From VAXT01 sp963728535 (lineage in GTDB: Bacteria > Actinomycetota > Thermoleophilia > Gaiellales > Gaiellaceae): a stretch of DNA of 64,000 nt. Below, piece after piece: positions 40,331-48,246 of this stretch; position 1 is the first letter of the stretch; every line of letters starts with the position of its first letter. The notes under the pieces were generated by a model that was not told the origin of the DNA, made no database searches, and saw only the letters and a program-made list of their open reading frames with translations. The translations under genes and the position numbers were made by a program. The stretch is taken from positions 1 to 64,000 of the forward strand of contig CAVSKK010000001.1 of NCBI GenBank assembly GCA_963728535.1, read 5' to 3'.

Positions 40331-41381
40331 ATCTCTGTACGACGCGCTCGGCGTCTCGAAGAACGCGTCTCAGGACGAGATCAAGAAGGCCTACCGCAAG
40401 CTCGCGCGTCAGTACCACCCGGACACGAACGCGGGCGACAAGGAGGCCGAGGAGCGCTTCAAGGAGGTCCAGGGCGCCTACGACGTGCTCTCGGACCCCG
40501 AGAAGCGCAAGCAGTACGACGCCTTCGGCTCGGCGGACGGGCGCGCCGGATTTCCCGGCGGCGGCGGCGGGAATTTCAACTTCGACTTCGGAGACATCTC
40601 GGACCTCTTCGGAGGCTTCGGCGACATCTTCGGCCGCGGTCAGTCGCGTCAGCGCGCCGGCCGTGGCGCCGACCTCCAGGCCGAGATCAACCTCTCCTTC
40701 GAGGACTCGCTGCGTGGAGTCGAGACCCAGATCCCGGTCGATGCCGAGGCCGCCTGCCGTGAGTGCGGCGGTACGGGTGGACAGCCCGGCTCGGCACCCA
40801 AGGTCTGCCCGGAGTGCAAGGGCCGCGGCGTCACCGTCGAGAGCCAGGGCATGTTCGGCCTCTCGCATCAGTGTCCGCGCTGCCATGGGAGCGGCACGAT
40901 CATCGAGAAGCCGTGCCCGCGCTGCAGGGGCGCCGGACGCGAGCGGCGGACGAAGCGCTACAAGGTCAAGATCCCCGCGGGAGTCAAGGATGGCACGCAG
41001 GTCCGCCTGAAGGGCAAGGGCGAGCCCGGTTACGGGGGCGGCCCGGCCGGTGACCTGATCGTCGTTACGCGTGTTTCGGAGTCGCCTCTCTACAAGCGCC
41101 GCGGCAACGACCTCGAGGTCGAGGTGCCGGTCACCTACGCGGACGCAGCGCTCGGAGCGAGCGTCGATGTCCAGACTCCCGAAGGCCCGGTCTCGCTGAA
41201 GATTCCGGCCGGCTCGGAGAGCGGCAAACTGCTGCGAATCAAGGGCCGAGGCGCGCCGAAGCTCCGCGGCGAGGGCCGAGGCGACGTCCTTGCGCGGCTG
41301 AAGATCTCCGTCCCCAAGAAGCCGAACAAGAAGGAGCGCGAGCTCCTCGAGCAGCTCCAGAAAGTGCAGAAGGTGCCCTGA
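40314..41381 (+). CDS. dnaJ: Chaperone DnaJ (Hsp40)
   Basis: A 355-residue type I J-protein. The J domain (residues 1-70) has the HPD motif in RQYHPDTNAG. A Gly/Phe-rich stretch (GFPGGGGGNFNFDFGD) follows, then four zinc repeats CRECGGTG, CPECKGRG, CPRCHGSG and CPRCRGAG, and a C-terminal client-binding domain. It stimulates DnaK ATPase and delivers clients. It overlaps grpE by 17 bp, and its stop TGA shares a base with the hspR ATG. Confidence 0.97.
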   Translation: MATRPKSLYDALGVSKNASQDEIKKAYRKLARQYHPDTNAGDKEAEERFKEVQGAYDVLSDPEKRKQYDAFGSADGRAGFPGGGGGNFNFDFGDISDLFGGFGDIFGRGQSRQRAGRGADLQAEINLSFEDSLRGVETQIPVDAEAACRECGGTGGQPGSAPKVCPECKGRGVTVESQGMFGLSHQCPRCHGSGTIIEKPCPRCRGAGRERRTKRYKVKIPAGVKDGTQVRLKGKGEPGYGGGPAGDLIVVTRVSESPLYKRRGNDLEVEVPVTYADAALGASVDVQTPEGPVSLKIPAGSESGKLLRIKGRGAPKLRGEGRGDVLARLKISVPKKPNKKERELLEQLQKVQKVP

Positions 41382-41764
41382 TGGACGACAGGCCGCGCTA
41401 CATGATCAGCGTCGCTGCCGAGCTCGTCGGTATGCATCCGCAGACGTTGCGGATCTACGAGGCCAAGGGTCTCGTCACCCCGCGGCGAACGGCCGGGAAC
41501 ACCCGCCTCTACTCGGAGGCCGATCTCGACCGCCTGCGCCTTATCCAGCAGCTGACGACCGAGCTCGGGCTGAACCTCGCCGGGGTCGAGCACGTGATCC
41601 GGCTCGAGGAGCAGATGCGCCGCATGCAGCGCGCGATGCAGCGGCTCGAGCGCGAGATGCGCGAGCAGATCCAGGAGGTGCACCGCCAGTACCGGCGCGA
41701 TCTCGTTCCCTACGACCCCAAGAACGCACAACTGACGAGGACTCGATGGACTTCAACAGGCTGA
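41381..41764 (+). CDS. hspR: Heat-shock repressor HspR (MerR family)
   Basis: A 127-residue MerR-type regulator. The HTH and wing read ISVAAELVGMHPQTLRIYEAKGLVTPRRTAGNTRLYSEADLDRL, close to Streptomyces HspR, followed by a coiled coil (RLEEQMRRMQRAMQRLEREM). In actinobacteria HspR with DnaK as co-repressor binds HAIR sites (CTTGAGT-N7-ACTCAAG) and shuts off this operon. Here only a half-site and a direct repeat are seen upstream of dnaK. It overlaps dnaJ by 1 base and clpB by 19 bp. Confidence 0.95.
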   Translation: MDDRPRYMISVAAELVGMHPQTLRIYEAKGLVTPRRTAGNTRLYSEADLDRLRLIQQLTTELGLNLAGVEHVIRLEEQMRRMQRAMQRLEREMREQIQEVHRQYRRDLVPYDPKNAQLTRTRWTSTG

Positions 41765-44214
41765 CAATCAAGAGCCAGGAGGCGATCGCCGCCGCGCAGG
41801 AAGACGCGCGCCGTCGCGGCAACCCCGAGATCTACCCGGACCATCTGCTGCTCGCGCTGCTCGGCCAGGATCTCCCGCGGGAGCTCGTTCCGGACGCAGA
41901 GGAGCTTCGTGCGGAAACCGAGGCAAAGCTCCGCGAGAGGCCGTCGCTCCAGGGCGCGGCCCAGCAGCCAACCGCCTCGACCGCGTTCTCGCGCGTCCTC
42001 GACCGGGCCGAGGAGGAGATGCGCAAGCTCGAGGACGAGTTCATCTCGACGGAGCACCTGCTGCTCGCGCTCGACGCCGTCCCGCGCGACGAGCTGCTCG
42101 CGCGGCTGAAGGAAGTCCGCGGCGGCCAGCGCGTCACCTCCCAGGACCCCGAAGGCACGTACCAGGCGCTCGAGAAGTTCGGCCGCGACCTGACCGAGCT
42201 CGCCGAGCAGGGCAAGCTCGATCCGGTCATCGGGCGCGACGAGGAGATCCGGCGCGTGATCCAGGTGCTGTCGCGCCGCACGAAGAACAACCCGGTTCTG
42301 ATCGGCGAGCCCGGAGTGGGGAAGACCGCGATCGTCGAGGGTCTCGCACAGCGCATCGTCGCCGGCGACGTGCCCGAAGGCCTGAAGGGCAAGCGCGTCT
42401 GGGCGCTCGACATTGGCTCCCTCCTCGCCGGCTCCAAATATCGCGGCGAGTTCGAGGAGCGGATCAAGGCCGTCCTCCAGGAGATCAAGAACGCCGAGGG
42501 CGAGATCGTCCTCTTCATCGACGAGCTGCACACGATCGTCGGTGCGGGCGCCGCCGAGGGCGCCGTCGACGCGGCGAACCTCCTCAAGCCCATGCTCTCC
42601 CGTGGCGAGCTGCGCGCGATCGGCGCGACGACGCTCGACGAGTACCGCAAGCACATCGAGAAGGACGCGGCCCTCGAGCGGCGCTTCCAGCCCGTCTTCG
42701 TCGGCGAGCCGTCCGTTCCGGACACGATCGCGATCCTGCGCGGCCTGAAGGAGCGCTACGAGGCGCACCACGGCGTGCGCATCCGCGACGCTGCGTTGGT
42801 TGCCGCTGCAGTTCTCTCGGACCGCTACATCGCGGACCGTCAGCTTCCCGACAAGGCGATCGACCTCGTGGACGAGGCCGGTTCCCGCCTGCGGATGGAG
42901 ATCGACTCCTCACCGCTCGAGCTCGACGAGGCCGAGCGCCGTGTGCGCCAGCTCGAGATCGAGCTCGCGGCCATGGGCAAGGAGTCGAAGGAGCGCCGCG
43001 GGCCGGTCGAGCGCGAGCTCGCCGAGGCGAAGGAGCGGCGCGACGGCCTCGGCGCGCGTTGGGGCCGAGAGAAGGAGGCGCTCGACCGCGTCAGCGAGAT
43101 CAAGCGCAAGATCGACGAGCTGCGCATGGAGGCCGAGCGGGCCGAGCGGCACGGCGACCTGCAGCGTGTCGCGGAGATCCGCTACGGCGAGCTGCCGGAG
43201 CTCGAGCGCGAGCTCGAGGAGCGCGCCGCGCCCGAGGTCGAGCCCATGGTCAAGGAAGAGGTCGACGAGGACGACATCGCCGAGGTCGTGGCACGCTGGA
43301 CCGGCATTCCGGTCTCGCGCCTGCTCGAGGGCGAGACCGAGAAGCTGATCCACATGGAGGAGCGCCTCCACCAGCGCGTCGTCGGCCAGGACCAGGCCGT
43401 CGAGGCCGTGGCCAATGCACTGCGGCGCGCCCGCTCCGGGCTTCAGGACCCGAACCGTCCGATCGGCTCGTTCGTCTTCCTCGGTCCGACCGGAGTGGGG
43501 AAGACCGAGCTCGCCCGCGCGCTCGCCGAGTTCATGTTCGATGACGAGCGGGCCATGGTCCGCCTCGACATGTCCGAGTACCAGGAAAAACACACGGTCT
43601 CGCGGCTCGTCGGCGCACCGCCCGGCTACGTCGGCTTCGAGGAAGGCGGCCAGCTGACCGAAGCGGTGCGCCGCCGCCCGTACTCCGTCGTCCTGCTCGA
43701 CGAGATCGAGAAGGCGCATCCCGAGGTCTTCAACATCCTGCTCCAGGTGCTCGACGACGGGCGCCTGACCGACGGGCAAGGCCGCACCGTCGACTTTCGC
43801 AACACCGTCCTGATCATGACCTCGAACGTCCGCTCCGAAGAGGCGATGCGCGAGACCTTCCGCCCCGAGTTCCTGAACAGGATCGACGAGATCGTCGAGT
43901 TCGCCCCGTTGACCCGCGAGCAGATCGCCGAGATCGTCGACCTCCAGCTCGAGCGCCTGCGGGCGCGGCTCGCCGAGCGCGGTCTCCAGCTAGCTCTGAC
44001 GGATGCTGCGAAGGAGCACCTCGCGGAAGCGGGCTGGGACCCGACCTACGGCGCGAGGCCGCTCAAGCGCGCGATCCAGCGGATGATCGAGAACCCGCTC
44101 GCGCTGCGGCTCCTCGATGGAGAGTTCGCAGAAGGCGACACGGTCCGGGTGGATGCGAGCGACGGCGAACTCGTGTTCGAGCAGGGCGCAACAGCCAAGT
44201 CCGCCGTGGCCTAG
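41746..44214 (+). CDS. clpB: Disaggregase ClpB
   Basis: An 822-residue AAA+ protein. It has an N domain (MDFNRLTIKSQEAIAAAQEDARRRG), a first AAA module with Walker A GEPGVGKTA near residue 187, a middle coiled-coil domain (about 400-520), a second AAA module with Walker A GPTGVGKTE near 580 and the arginine-finger region EFLNRIDEIV. It threads aggregated proteins through its pore with DnaK's help. The middle domain separates it from ClpC and ClpA. It is the last gene of the dnaK operon and overlaps hspR by 19 bp. Confidence 0.96.
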   Translation: MDFNRLTIKSQEAIAAAQEDARRRGNPEIYPDHLLLALLGQDLPRELVPDAEELRAETEAKLRERPSLQGAAQQPTASTAFSRVLDRAEEEMRKLEDEFISTEHLLLALDAVPRDELLARLKEVRGGQRVTSQDPEGTYQALEKFGRDLTELAEQGKLDPVIGRDEEIRRVIQVLSRRTKNNPVLIGEPGVGKTAIVEGLAQRIVAGDVPEGLKGKRVWALDIGSLLAGSKYRGEFEERIKAVLQEIKNAEGEIVLFIDELHTIVGAGAAEGAVDAANLLKPMLSRGELRAIGATTLDEYRKHIEKDAALERRFQPVFVGEPSVPDTIAILRGLKERYEAHHGVRIRDAALVAAAVLSDRYIADRQLPDKAIDLVDEAGSRLRMEIDSSPLELDEAERRVRQLEIELAAMGKESKERRGPVERELAEAKERRDGLGARWGREKEALDRVSEIKRKIDELRMEAERAERHGDLQRVAEIRYGELPELERELEERAAPEVEPMVKEEVDEDDIAEVVARWTGIPVSRLLEGETEKLIHMEERLHQRVVGQDQAVEAVANALRRARSGLQDPNRPIGSFVFLGPTGVGKTELARALAEFMFDDERAMVRLDMSEYQEKHTVSRLVGAPPGYVGFEEGGQLTEAVRRRPYSVVLLDEIEKAHPEVFNILLQVLDDGRLTDGQGRTVDFRNTVLIMTSNVRSEEAMRETFRPEFLNRIDEIVEFAPLTREQIAEIVDLQLERLRARLAERGLQLALTDAAKEHLAEAGWDPTYGARPLKRAIQRMIENPLALRLLDGEFAEGDTVRVDASDGELVFEQGATAKSAVA

Positions 44215-44265
44215 TCGCTATCGGCCATCTTGCGATGAGCTCAGCGCCGCTGCCACCATTTCGAG

Positions 44266-44403
44266 GTGTGGCGACGGAACGAGCCGCCTGCGCTCGACAA
44301 GCAAGACGTCGATGGCATCATTCGGATGCTGATGGCGATCGACGCCAAGCTCGTCTTGCTTGGCGAGGAAGAGGACAACGATGCCTGGGAAGATGAGTCC
44401 TGA
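44266..44403 (+). CDS. Small acidic hypothetical protein
   Basis: A 45-residue frame starting GTG 44266: WRRNEPPALDKQDVDGIIRM, then LMAIDAKLVLLGEEEDNDAW and an acidic end. The amphipathic helix and regular codon use suggest a real small protein. It overlaps the next small gene by 23 bp. It lies 52 bp after clpB; no function is recognised. Confidence 0.4.
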   Translation: MWRRNEPPALDKQDVDGIIRMLMAIDAKLVLLGEEEDNDAWEDES

Positions 44404-44560
44404 AGAGCGGCGGGCACTGAGAGCCCAGTGGGCCCGCAACACCCGTGAGTTCGAGGCGATGTACGAGCGCTTTAAGGAGCGCTGGCGCGCGGAGGACGAG
44501 CGCCGCGAGCGGCGCCGACGACTGATTCGGCGCGTGTTTCCTTTTCGCCGGGCCGCTTAG
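44381..44560 (+). CDS. Small basic hypothetical protein
   Basis: A 59-residue protein from ATG 44381 (PGKMSPEERRALRAQWARNT, then FEAMYERFKERWRAEDERRE and a basic C-terminus). It is strongly helical and mixed-charge, with an Arg cluster at the end that could touch nucleic acid or membranes. It overlaps the preceding small frame by 23 bp; both may be translated from one transcript between clpB and clpS. ATG 44360 is a longer alternative start. No known family. Confidence 0.45.
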   Translation: MPGKMSPEERRALRAQWARNTREFEAMYERFKERWRAEDERRERRRRLIRRVFPFRRAA

Positions 44561-44590
44561 CGTTCTCCAGTACATAGCGCAGGCTTTCGC

Positions 44591-44596
44591 GACAAT
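44591..44596 (+). promoter_or_regulatory. -10 box before clpS
   Basis: GACAAT ends 6 nt before the GTG at 44603, with no ribosome site. It fits a leaderless transcript for clpS-DUF2017. Confidence 0.4.
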
Positions 44597-44602
44597 CACC
44601 TT

Positions 44603-44902
44603 GTGACCACGACGCTCGCGCCTGCCGAGGTCGAGATTCGCCAGCCGACGTCCGAGGAGGACGTCGAGCACGAACGTCCGTGGGTCGTCATCGTCTGGAA
44701 CGACCCGGTCAATCTCATGTCGTATGTGACGCTCGTCTTCCAGAAGCTCTTCGGGTACAGCCTCAAGGAGGCAACCCGGCTGATGCTCCAGGTTCACCGT
44801 GAAGGCAAAGCGGTCGTCTCGAGCGGAAACCGCGAGCACTCCGAGCACGACGTCGCGCGCCTGCACGCCTACGGGCTCTGGGCGACGATGCAGCAGGACT
44901 AG
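44603..44902 (+). CDS. clpS: ATP-dependent Clp protease adaptor ClpS
   Basis: A 99-residue adaptor. The core has WVVIVWNDPVNLMSYVTLVFQKLFGYSLKEATRLMLQVHREGKAVV, including the NDP loop and the residues that bind N-degrons (N-terminal Leu, Phe, Tyr, Trp). It hands such substrates to ClpA/ClpC-ClpP. The N-terminal tail of about 25 residues is disordered and acidic, as needed to engage the AAA+ unfoldase. The start is GTG 44603 after a GACAAT box. The next gene, DUF2017, follows without a gap, a common actinobacterial pairing. Confidence 0.95.
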   Translation: MTTTLAPAEVEIRQPTSEEDVEHERPWVVIVWNDPVNLMSYVTLVFQKLFGYSLKEATRLMLQVHREGKAVVSSGNREHSEHDVARLHAYGLWATMQQD

Positions 44903-45364
44903 ATGTACCTCCCGCGCAAGATCGAGCGCGACTCCGAGGGCGGCGTGCGCCTGAACTTCGAGGAGCAGGAGTTGCTGCTCCTGCGCGAGCTGCTCGCCGA
45001 GCTCGAGGTTCTGCTCGAGGACCCGGACGATCCAGCCGTGCGCCGGCTCTTTCCCCCGGCACACGACGATCGCGAGAGCGAGGAGCAATACCGCTCGCTC
45101 GTCCGCGGCCAGCTCCTCGGCGGCCGGGCGGAAGCGTTGGCGACCGTCCGCCGGACGCTCGGGCATGAGACTCTCAGTCCGAAGGAGGCCGATGCCTGGC
45201 TCCGTGCGTTCAACGACCTACGGCTCGTGCTGGGCACTCGGCTAGACGTGACCGAGGACATCGAATTCGAGGGCCTCGATCCCCGGGAGCCCCGGGACCG
45301 CGACCTGACGATCTACGCGTACCTCTCCTGGCTCCAGGAAGAGCTCGTCGAGGCGCTCGGGTAG
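44903..45364 (+). CDS. DUF2017 protein
   Basis: A 153-residue helical, acidic cytosolic protein (VRLNFEEQELLLLRELLAELEVLLED; ALATVRRTLGHETLSPKEADAWLRAFNDLRLVLGTRLDV; YAYLSWLQEELVEALG) matching DUF2017, a family encoded next to clpS in actinobacteria. Because of that constant pairing it may regulate ClpS-dependent proteolysis, but no mechanism is established. The ATG directly follows the clpS stop. Confidence 0.9.
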   Translation: MYLPRKIERDSEGGVRLNFEEQELLLLRELLAELEVLLEDPDDPAVRRLFPPAHDDRESEEQYRSLVRGQLLGGRAEALATVRRTLGHETLSPKEADAWLRAFNDLRLVLGTRLDVTEDIEFEGLDPREPRDRDLTIYAYLSWLQEELVEALG

Positions 45365-45372
45365 GCACGCGG

Positions 45373-45378
45373 TAGCGT
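45373..45378 (+). promoter_or_regulatory. -10 box before membrane protein gene
   Basis: TAGCGT ends 6 nt before the GTG at 45385, a leaderless arrangement. Confidence 0.4.
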
Positions 45379-45384
45379 CTCCTC

Positions 45385-46149
45385 GTGGACGTCTCCCGCG
45401 AGATCCCCGTCCCGCCCGCCGACCGCACCGTCGGTCAAGTCATCGCCGAAGCGATCCAGCTGTACGGACGGCGGTTCTGGCGCTGCTTCACGCTTGGCTT
45501 CGCGCCGGCTGCGTACACCATCGGAGCCGCGTTCCTGGACGGCGGCGTACAGCTCGGCTACGGGATCGTCGTCGGCCCCCTCGTGCTCGGCGCGACCTAC
45601 GTCGCGGCGATCCGGGTTGCGACCGGGGGTACCGGATCGTTTGGCCCGGCGCTGATCGCCGGCGTCCTCGCCCTCTGGCCGATTGCCGTTTCGCGGGTCG
45701 CCGTGTTCGAGGGGGTCTACTTCGTCGCTCTTGCCTGGTTCGCGCTCTTCGGCCTCGCGGTGCCTGCCGTCGTCGTCGAGGGTCTGCCGCTCGGTCAGGC
45801 GCTTCGCCGCGGGCTTCGGCTCGCACGGGCGGATTTCGCCCACGCGTTCGGCGGCGTTGCGGCGCTCGCGATCATCGTCGTCGTCTCGATCTTCTCGCTC
45901 TCGCTCTTTCTCGCGGGGTTCGGCTCGCAGAGCGTGACCGTCGCGGCCGTGCTGGCGGTCGTCGTCATGTCGCCGCTCTTCTTCCTCGGCTCCGCGCTTC
46001 TCTACTTCGACCAGAAGGCCCGGTTAGAGTCGGGCTCCCCACGACGAAGGAGGCGCGATGCCCGTCTACATCATGCTGACGAGTCTGACCGCGCAGGGCG
46101 TCCAGACGCTGAAGGCGAACCCGGACCGGCTGCGCGAGGTAAATCGTGA
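45385..46149 (+). CDS. Hypothetical multi-span membrane protein
   Basis: A membrane protein with about six spans (FTLGFAPAAYTIGAAFLDGG, VAALAIIVVVSIFSLSLFLAG, VTVAAVLAVVVMSPLFFLGSALLYFD) and a short N-terminal cytosolic helix (VGQVIAEAIQLYGRRFWRC), reminiscent of glycerophosphoryl-diester-phosphodiesterase-type membrane domain proteins. The natural end is near LLYFDQKARL (about 46030). The last 40 residues (RRRRRDARLHHADESDRAGR...) run 92 bp into the GYD gene in a shadow frame, which suggests a point change or indel that removed the true stop. Function unknown. Confidence 0.7.
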   Translation: MDVSREIPVPPADRTVGQVIAEAIQLYGRRFWRCFTLGFAPAAYTIGAAFLDGGVQLGYGIVVGPLVLGATYVAAIRVATGGTGSFGPALIAGVLALWPIAVSRVAVFEGVYFVALAWFALFGLAVPAVVVEGLPLGQALRRGLRLARADFAHAFGGVAALAIIVVVSIFSLSLFLAGFGSQSVTVAAVLAVVVMSPLFFLGSALLYFDQKARLESGSPRRRRRDARLHHADESDRAGRPDAEGEPGPAARGKS

Positions 46150-46342
46150 CGTCGAGGAGCTCGGCGCCAAGGTGCTCCATCAGTGGGCGACGCTTGGGCC
46201 GTTCGACTTCGTGAACGTCGTCGAGGCGCCCGACGCCGCGACGATCGCCCGCGTCTCGATCGCGCTCGGTGCCCGCGGGAGCGCGAAGCTCCAGACCCTG
46301 ACCGCGCTCGACATCGAGGAGCTCCTCACGGCGATCGGCTAG
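46058..46342 (+). CDS. GYD-domain protein
   Basis: A 94-residue protein of the GYD family (VYIMLTSLTAQGVQTLKANPDRLREVNRDVEELGAKVLHQWATLGPFDFVNVVEAPDAATIARV), an alpha-beta, ferredoxin-like fold related to dimeric alpha-beta barrels. The GPFDFV variant replaces the GxYD name motif. An AAGGAGG site precedes ATG 46058. No enzyme activity is known for the family. It converges on psuG with a 17-bp overlap. Confidence 0.88.
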   Translation: MPVYIMLTSLTAQGVQTLKANPDRLREVNRDVEELGAKVLHQWATLGPFDFVNVVEAPDAATIARVSIALGARGSAKLQTLTALDIEELLTAIG

Positions 46343-47213
46343 CGCTGTAGGCGACTGCGACTTCGGCGGCGAGCCGGGCGTTCGCGAGCACGAGCTCGCG
46401 GTTCGCACGGAGGGTGCGGCCGTCGCTTGCCTCGTGCAGGAAGGAGAGGACGAACGGCGTCACCGCCGGCCCGCTGAGACCGCGCTCGTCGGCGGCGGCG
46501 AGCGCCTGCTCGACGAGCGGCTCCACGTCGTCGAGGCTCTCGTCCGGCGGCCTCCCGAGCACGACAGCGGAGTGGCGTCCGAGCTGCCAGTGCGCCCGGG
46601 CGACCTGTGCCGCCTCTTCGGCGCTCTCGACCCGCGCCGAGACCGGCGGGCCTCCTGTTGCGGAATAGAAGAGGGGCAGCTCGTCGGTGCGGAAGCCGAG
46701 CACCGGCACGCCGAGCGTCTCCAGCAGTTCCGCGGTCGCCGGCACGTCGAGCAGTGACTTGACGCCTGAGCAGACGACAAGCGCCTCCGTGCGCGCCAGC
46801 TCGCCGAGGTCGGCGGAGACGTCCAGCCGCTCGCCGCGATGGACGCCGCCGATCCCACCGGTAGCCACGAAGCCGATCCCGGCCGCGCGGCAGGCGGCGA
46901 GCGTGCCGCCGACGGTGGTTGCCCCGACGGCTCCCTGCACGACGCATGCCGCGAGGTCGCGCGGCCCGACCTTCCGGGCATCAGCGGTGAAGCGCTCCAA
47001 CTCGCCCTCCGCGAGCCCAACGCGGACCGATCCTTCGAGGACGCCGATCATCGCCGGGGTCGCGCCTGCCTCGCGAACGAGCCGTTCCGCCTCGCGGCCG
47101 ACGGCGATGCCCTCGCCGGGCGGAAACCCGTGCGCGACGAGCGTCGTCTCGAGCGCGACGATCGGGCCGCGCCGCCCGAGCGCGTCCGTGACCTCGCGCG
47201 AGATCTCGATCAC
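46326..47213 (-). CDS. psuG: Pseudouridine-5'-phosphate glycosidase
   Basis: A 295-residue enzyme that splits pseudouridine 5'-phosphate into uracil and ribose 5-phosphate. It has the family blocks VALETTLVAHGFP, ATTVGGTLAACRAAGIGFVATGGIGGVHRG, the catalytic Lys in CSGVKSLLDVPAT, and VLGFRTDELPLFYSATGG. It overlaps by 4 bp the psuK-like kinase gene, the partner that makes its substrate, so the two form a pseudouridine salvage operon. The length is close to E. coli PsuG. Confidence 0.95.
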   Translation of the reverse strand: MIEISREVTDALGRRGPIVALETTLVAHGFPPGEGIAVGREAERLVREAGATPAMIGVLEGSVRVGLAEGELERFTADARKVGPRDLAACVVQGAVGATTVGGTLAACRAAGIGFVATGGIGGVHRGERLDVSADLGELARTEALVVCSGVKSLLDVPATAELLETLGVPVLGFRTDELPLFYSATGGPPVSARVESAEEAAQVARAHWQLGRHSAVVLGRPPDESLDDVEPLVEQALAAADERGLSGPAVTPFVLSFLHEASDGRTLRANRELVLANARLAAEVAVAYSASRSP

Positions 47214-48013
47214 GGCATCGCTCCCAGCTGAGCCACGCAGCGGGCCGCCGCCTGCGCCGCGAGCTCAGGGCCGCCGACGAGGAAGCCGGCCGCGAGTGCG
47301 TCCCCCGCGCCCGTCGTGTCGACGACCTCCGCGGGCAGCGCGTCGTAAGAGCGCCCGTCGACGACGAAGCCCTCGGCGCCACGCTTGAGGACGAGGGTGC
47401 CCGGAGCGCTCCCGCCGATCGCTGCGAGCTCGGCCTCGTTCGCAAAGACGAGGTCGGGCTCCAGCAGCCCGAGCCTTTGGAGGAGACGCTCCGGCCCGTA
47501 GGCGGCGATCCCCGAGGCCGATGCAAGGTCGACGCTCAGGCGGCCGCCCCCGGCCTTCGTGGCGCCCGCAGCCTTGGCGGCGGCCTCGTCGATCGGCCGC
47601 CGGACGAGCGAGTAGCCGGAGAGGTGGAGCCACTCGCAACCGCCGAACCAGCGCACGTCGAGGTCCTCCGCCCGCAGACCGGGGGCGACGCCGCGGTCGG
47701 AGAGCATCGTCCGCGCCCCGTCCGGCCCCACGAGCGAGACGACGACGCCGTTCGCGCCGTCCTCGACCGGTCCGTGCAGCTCGACGCCGCGGCGCACCAG
47801 CTCGCGGGCGGCCAGCTCGCCCGCGCCGTCGGAGCCCCGCTTGCCGACGAAATGCGCCTCGGCTCCGAGCGAGGCGGCCCAGGCGGCAACGTTCGCAGCC
47901 TGCCCGCCGGCGCCGACGCGCGTCTCGGCACTGCCCTCCGCGTCAGGCCCGCTGCGCCCGTCGGTGCGGACGATCACGTCGAGCAGCAAGTCGCCGAGTG
48001 TGCAGAGGCGCAC
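47210..48013 (-). CDS. psuK: PfkB-family kinase, likely pseudouridine kinase
   Basis: A 267-residue ribokinase-like kinase. The N-terminal GDLLLDVIVRTDG, the substrate-side GAGGQAANVAAWAASLGAEAHFVGKRGSDGAG and the C-terminal DTTGAGDALAAGFL (ATP and anion hole, catalytic Asp) are clear. Its coupling to psuG (ATGA-type overlap) argues for pseudouridine as the substrate. On its own the sequence only supports the PfkB family. The start is GTG 48013. It is divergent from the small YtxH-like gene. Confidence 0.85.
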   Translation of the reverse strand: MRLCTLGDLLLDVIVRTDGRSGPDAEGSAETRVGAGGQAANVAAWAASLGAEAHFVGKRGSDGAGELAARELVRRGVELHGPVEDGANGVVVSLVGPDGARTMLSDRGVAPGLRAEDLDVRWFGGCEWLHLSGYSLVRRPIDEAAAKAAGATKAGGGRLSVDLASASGIAAYGPERLLQRLGLLEPDLVFANEAELAAIGGSAPGTLVLKRGAEGFVVDGRSYDALPAEVVDTTGAGDALAAGFLVGGPELAAQAAARCVAQLGAMP

Positions 48014-48039
48014 GCCGAGATCGTCGCACGCCGAGCAAC

Positions 48040-48045
48040 TACGCT
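48040..48045 (+). promoter_or_regulatory. -10 box before the YtxH-like gene
   Basis: TACGCT ends 6 nt before the ATG at 48052, a leaderless arrangement. Confidence 0.4.
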
Positions 48046-48051
48046 TGGCTC

Positions 48052-48246
48052 ATGTCGAGCGAGGAGCAGCGACTGCGCCGGATGCGCTCCTTCGTGCTCG
48101 GGGGCCTAGTCGGCGCGTCGGCCGTGCTCGCCACGGTGCGGCGCAGGAGGGCGTCGGCGAGAACCCAGCCGGCCGGGCTTGCCGCCTTCGAGGACGCACC
48201 GTGCCATCGCGAGACGGTGGAGCGCGAGCGGCAGGCTCGTTCTTAG
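48052..48246 (+). CDS. Small YtxH-like membrane-associated protein
   Basis: A 64-residue protein. SSEEQRLRRMRSF leads into one hydrophobic segment (VLGGLVGASAVLATV), then RRRRAS and a charged tail, the general look of YtxH-like proteins with one short glycine-containing membrane helix. The start ATG 48052 is fixed by the -10 box 6 nt upstream. It converges with the GT-C gene with a 4-bp overlap. Function unknown. Confidence 0.6.
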   Translation: MSSEEQRLRRMRSFVLGGLVGASAVLATVRRRRASARTQPAGLAAFEDAPCHRETVERERQARS

